Shown piece after piece: positions 32,130 through 34,413 of a stretch of 34,413 nt of DNA. Source of the stretch: CAYNJF01 sp964351745 (GTDB lineage: Bacteria; Pseudomonadota; Gammaproteobacteria; Berkiellales; Berkiellaceae); NCBI GenBank assembly GCA_964351745.1, contig CAYGPI010000013.1, positions 1 through 34,413 of the forward strand, written 5' to 3'. Positions within the stretch are counted from its first letter, which is position 1. Each line of letters begins with the position of its first letter. Made by a program: the position numbers and the translations under genes. Under the pieces are notes generated by a model. That model worked only from the letters and a program-made list of their open reading frames with translations, ran no database searches and was not told the origin of the DNA.

Positions 32130-33020
32130 ATTAATAAGATTAAACAGTGGTTATTTCCTCAGCCAAAGATTTCATTGGGCATTTATTTTGGCCCCGATGC
32201 TCTACATTTAGTTGGTCTAGATACGAACGCGAAAACTTGCCATCTAAAGACATGGGCAGGTGATGAGCGAGTGCATGCGCTTGTGTCCTATATAAAGGAG
32301 TGCAAGCTTCAAAAAAGTCCCTGCGTAGGCATTTTATCCAGCGAAGACTATGAAACCTACTTAATTGAAAAACCAGCTGTCTCAACACAAGAGCTTCGCA
32401 GTGCCCTTCGATGGCGAGTGGCTGATCTGATTGAGCTGCCTTTAGAATCAGTGGCCATTGATTATATTGAGCTCCCCAAAAAAAGAGCAAGTGCTGTGGA
32501 TATGATTTATATGATTGCTGCTAACCAAAATGCCATTGCCCAAAATGTTGCTATCATGAAAGCGGCTCATTTGAAGCCAATCAGTATGGATATACCAGAG
32601 AGTGCTTTAGCTTGTTTCTTTTCTAAGCAACAAGATATTCAGCGTCCGAAAGCTTTTATTTCTGTGCAAGGCAACAGTGTTCATCTCCAAATCATTAAGC
32701 ATGATTGGCTGCTAATGATGCGACGCTTAGATATCGATATAGAGCAGTATCACGGAGAAACAAATCTTTTCTGTCAAGAGCTCGGGTTACAAATTCAGCG
32801 ATCGCTAGATTATTGCTCATCAACTTTTTCAGACACCTCCAATGCCATCATTATTCTTGAGAGAAGTATCTATAATGAAGCTTTGCAATCACACCTTGAA
32901 AATACTTTGGGCTTAAGTGTGCACCCTATGCACTTAACACAGATCGAGGATATATCAGATCCATTCGTCCTTCAATCTTTTGCTGCCATGGGCGGCATTA
33001 TGAGGAGGTTGTCATCATGA
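32130..33020 (+). CDS. MshI/PilM-like pilus assembly protein, start uncertain
   Basis: Cytoplasmic actin-like ATPase-fold protein of the MSHA/type IV pilus platform, which binds the N-terminus of the PilN-like partner. Segments fit the PilM/MshI fold: ISLGIYFGPDALHLVGLD, ELRSALRWRVADLIELPLES, DYIELPKKRASAVDMIYMIA and QIQRSLDYCSSTF. No ATG is available near the N-terminus. A TTG at 32175 has a weak site (AAAGA) and would remove the first strand (KISLG). The frame extends upstream to an ATT at 32130 with GGTGG 6 bp before, giving NKIKQWLFPQPKISLG, which looks like a normal family N-terminus. ATT initiation is rare. The stop overlaps the next start (ATGA, 33017-33020). Confident as to family, not as to start. 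Confidence 0.75.
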   Translation: MNKIKQWLFPQPKISLGIYFGPDALHLVGLDTNAKTCHLKTWAGDERVHALVSYIKECKLQKSPCVGILSSEDYETYLIEKPAVSTQELRSALRWRVADLIELPLESVAIDYIELPKKRASAVDMIYMIAANQNAIAQNVAIMKAAHLKPISMDIPESALACFFSKQQDIQRPKAFISVQGNSVHLQIIKHDWLLMMRRLDIDIEQYHGETNLFCQELGLQIQRSLDYCSSTFSDTSNAIIILERSIYNEALQSHLENTLGLSVHPMHLTQIEDISDPFVLQSFAAMGGIMRRLSS

Positions 33021-33571
33021 AACAAACAATTAATCTTTTGCCGGATGAAAAAATCATATGGTTGACCCCTAGGCAAATGACGTTAGGTTTAGGAGGCATG
33101 CTTCTTGCGTTAATCGCTATCGCTTTCTGTTTATATGCGTATCGTGTTTATCTAGGCTTTGAGCTACATGCCACACAAGCCAAAGTTAAGTCCTCTTTGG
33201 CTCTGTTGAAGACTGTCAAGTCAAACCCAGTGGTTGAGGAGTTACAGAAAGTCCGTGATGACATGAAAGAGTCGCTATTGATAGCGACAGAATCTCAAAA
33301 AGTCATGTCGGAAGTACCCATGATTTCATTCTCAAAAGCCTTAGAAAACCTGGCTTTATCTCAAACAAAGGGAGCTTGGATCCAGCAATTAGAGCTTGAG
33401 CGTCAGCCTAGAAAAATGCTTATGCTTGGCGGAGCTATCCATCCAAAATTCATGGTTGAAATGCTTCAAAAACTTAAAAGTCAACCAGGTATGAATCAAA
33501 CAAAACTAAGTGTGATCGATGTTAAGCAAGTGGAGCCTCAGCAATACCAATTTAAGGTTGAGGGCCCATGA
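33017..33571 (+). CDS. PilN-like pilus assembly protein (MshI2 type)
   Basis: A 184-aa bitopic inner-membrane protein. The short cytoplasmic start carries the PilN motif INLLPDE, which docks on PilM. One transmembrane segment follows (about 23-44, LGLGGMLLALIAIAFCLYAY). A periplasmic coiled coil (AKVKSSLALLKTV) and a small ferredoxin-like periplasmic domain (GAWIQQLELERQPRKMLMLG) complete the PilN layout. Starts and stops overlap the neighbours by 4 nt on each side, consistent with one operon. It pairs with the PilO/MshJ-like product next door in the alignment complex of the pilus. Confidence 0.85.
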   Translation: MKQTINLLPDEKIIWLTPRQMTLGLGGMLLALIAIAFCLYAYRVYLGFELHATQAKVKSSLALLKTVKSNPVVEELQKVRDDMKESLLIATESQKVMSEVPMISFSKALENLALSQTKGAWIQQLELERQPRKMLMLGGAIHPKFMVEMLQKLKSQPGMNQTKLSVIDVKQVEPQQYQFKVEGP

Positions 33572-34194
33572 AAGTATTAAAGCAATCCATTTTAGATATA
33601 GAGAAGAAACTTGCTTTTCGGACTATCCGAGAAAAGATTATGATATTAGTTGTCTTTGTGGTCCTCATTTACTTGTTGATGGAAGCGTTGTTCTTAAAGC
33701 CTTTGGTTCAGACAATAAGCACTAAACATAGTTTAATAGCAGAGCAAGAGCAGACTCTTCAAGCTCTTGTGTTGACTCAACAACAAAGCGATGAGTCAGC
33801 GCTTCATATAGAATCCAAACTTGAAAATGAGATTAAAGAGCTGACTCATGAGCTCAAAGAAGCAAGAAAAAGCGTTTATTACGGCATTCGAGCTCAAGAA
33901 GTTTTGCTTGTCCTTGAGACTCTTTTTAAAGCAGATCAAACCATTGACTTTCAAGAAATGAAAAATAATCCAAGTTCAGCTTTAGGAGATGCTAATATCT
34001 TGTATGGCCATCCAATCGAGTTAGTTTTTCAAGGGAAATTCCATGATTTGCTCACGTTTATGAAAAAAATAGAGTTTCTTGGGTTACCTATTATTTATGA
34101 AAGCATGCACTATGAGGTTCAAACTTATCCACTCGCTCAATTGAATTTAAGAATCAATCTGTTAACACAAAGCCAAGCCTTTTTAGAGTTTTAA
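33568..34194 (+). CDS. PilO/MshJ-like pilus assembly protein
   Basis: A 208-aa bitopic inner-membrane protein with a short basic N-terminus. One transmembrane segment lies at about 24-43 (IMILVVFVVLIYLLMEALFL). A periplasmic coiled coil follows (about 48-105, ending ELTHELKEARKS). The end is a ferredoxin-like domain (GHPIELVFQGKFHDLLTFMK and PIIYESMHYEV). Size, topology and position after a PilN-like gene fit MshJ/PilO. The ATG overlaps the PilN-like stop by 4 nt (ATGA, 33568-33571). In Vibrio the MSHA genes after mshJ include mshK-N before mshE; here an mshE-like reading frame follows after one base. Confidence 0.82.
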   Translation: MKVLKQSILDIEKKLAFRTIREKIMILVVFVVLIYLLMEALFLKPLVQTISTKHSLIAEQEQTLQALVLTQQQSDESALHIESKLENEIKELTHELKEARKSVYYGIRAQEVLLVLETLFKADQTIDFQEMKNNPSSALGDANILYGHPIELVFQGKFHDLLTFMKKIEFLGLPIIYESMHYEVQTYPLAQLNLRINLLTQSQAFLEF

Positions 34195-34195
34195 G

Positions 34196-34413
34196 ATGAT
34201 GAAAAAAATAAGATTAGGTGATTTGCTGTTGAAACATCAGGTGTTAACCCAAGATGAGGTCGCCCTTGCGTTGGATTCACAAAAATCTACAGGATCTCGT
34301 ATAGGGCATACCTTGGTTGAATTGTGACTAATTGATGAAGTCAAGATGCAAAATATTATAGCTCAGCAATAAGCGATCCCTCTAAATTAATTAAAAAAAA
34401 TAAAAGTATAGCA
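34196..34413 (+). pseudogene. MshE/GspE-type secretion ATPase, N-terminal part, interrupted by stops
   Basis: The first 43 codons from the ATG at 34196 encode KKIRLGDLLLKHQVLTQDEV and ALDSQKSTGSRIGHTLVEL. This is the start of the MshEN/GspE N-terminal domain, which binds cyclic di-GMP in MshE. A TGA at 34325-34327 follows, where a Gly codon (GGA) is expected. The same frame then continues as LIDEVKMQNIIAQQ until a TAA at 34370-34372, then AIPLN, a TAA at 34388-34390, and a further TAG at 34409-34411. The preserved frame between stops shows recent point decay (or sequencing error) rather than a chance ORF. The rest of the gene is outside the window. Confidence 0.7.

Noticed and set aside
1..34413. 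CRISPR array or prophage
   Set aside because: No regularly spaced repeats with unique spacers, and no phage structural or integrase genes were seen.

Overview
The window looks like a chromosomal segment of a gammaproteobacterium with roughly 40% GC. Core genes such as hemX-hemY, fpr, rho-trxA, rpoH, gpmI-envC-ctp, secB-gpsA and trmL resemble their gammaproteobacterial counterparts in sequence and partly in order. Interleaved with them are large proteins with eukaryotic-like features: polyproline tracts, ankyrin-like repeats joined to a Cys-His-Asp domain, and a possible F-box. That combination suggests a host-associated relative of the Legionella/Coxiella group, but this is an inference and no taxonomic marker was tested.

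Layout. 1-710: end of an outer-membrane beta-barrel protein. 761-2881 (-): a 706-aa protein with two hexaproline tracts. 3089-6534 (+): overlapping hemX-hemY-fpr, without the usual hemCD upstream. 6754-8529 (-): an ankyrin-like/papain-like candidate effector. 9043-13983 (-): fre, rho, trxA, ppk1. 14115-14621 (-): a small membrane protein, followed by a structured, gene-free stretch with terminator-like hairpins on both strands. 15022-17986 (+): fatty acid hydroxylase, TVP38-type membrane protein and mercuric-reductase-like flavoprotein. 18035-19180 (-): unrecognised membrane protein. 19547-20425 (+): rpoH behind a good sigma70-type promoter.

20426-22360 is a repeat-rich accessory interval. 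It holds a 13-bp-stem palindrome, four related REP-like blocks, a 36-aa lysine-rich protein, an uncertain 110-aa ORF and a decayed insertion-sequence accessory gene. 22361-26541 (-) is gpmI-envC-ctp (glycolysis and cell division/envelope). 26656-28594 (+) is a YibN-like rhodanese, secB and gpsA, in the E. coli order but without grxC and cysE. 28591-30051 (-) is an unrecognised 486-aa protein, followed by trmL (30084-30545, -). A very short Lpp-like lipoprotein (30727-30909, +) faces an L,D-transpeptidase (30973-31938, -), a plausible substrate-enzyme pair for tethering the outer membrane to peptidoglycan. 32130-34413 (+) is the start of an MSHA/type IV pilus assembly cluster (MshI/PilM-, PilN- and PilO/MshJ-like). 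The next gene, the MshE/GspE-type ATPase, is broken by several in-frame stops, so this pilus system may be decaying.

The most interesting items are the candidate host-interaction proteins, the structured region around 14.64-14.84 kb, the interrupted pilus ATPase and the short Lpp/transpeptidase pair. No rRNA, tRNA or CRISPR array was found.
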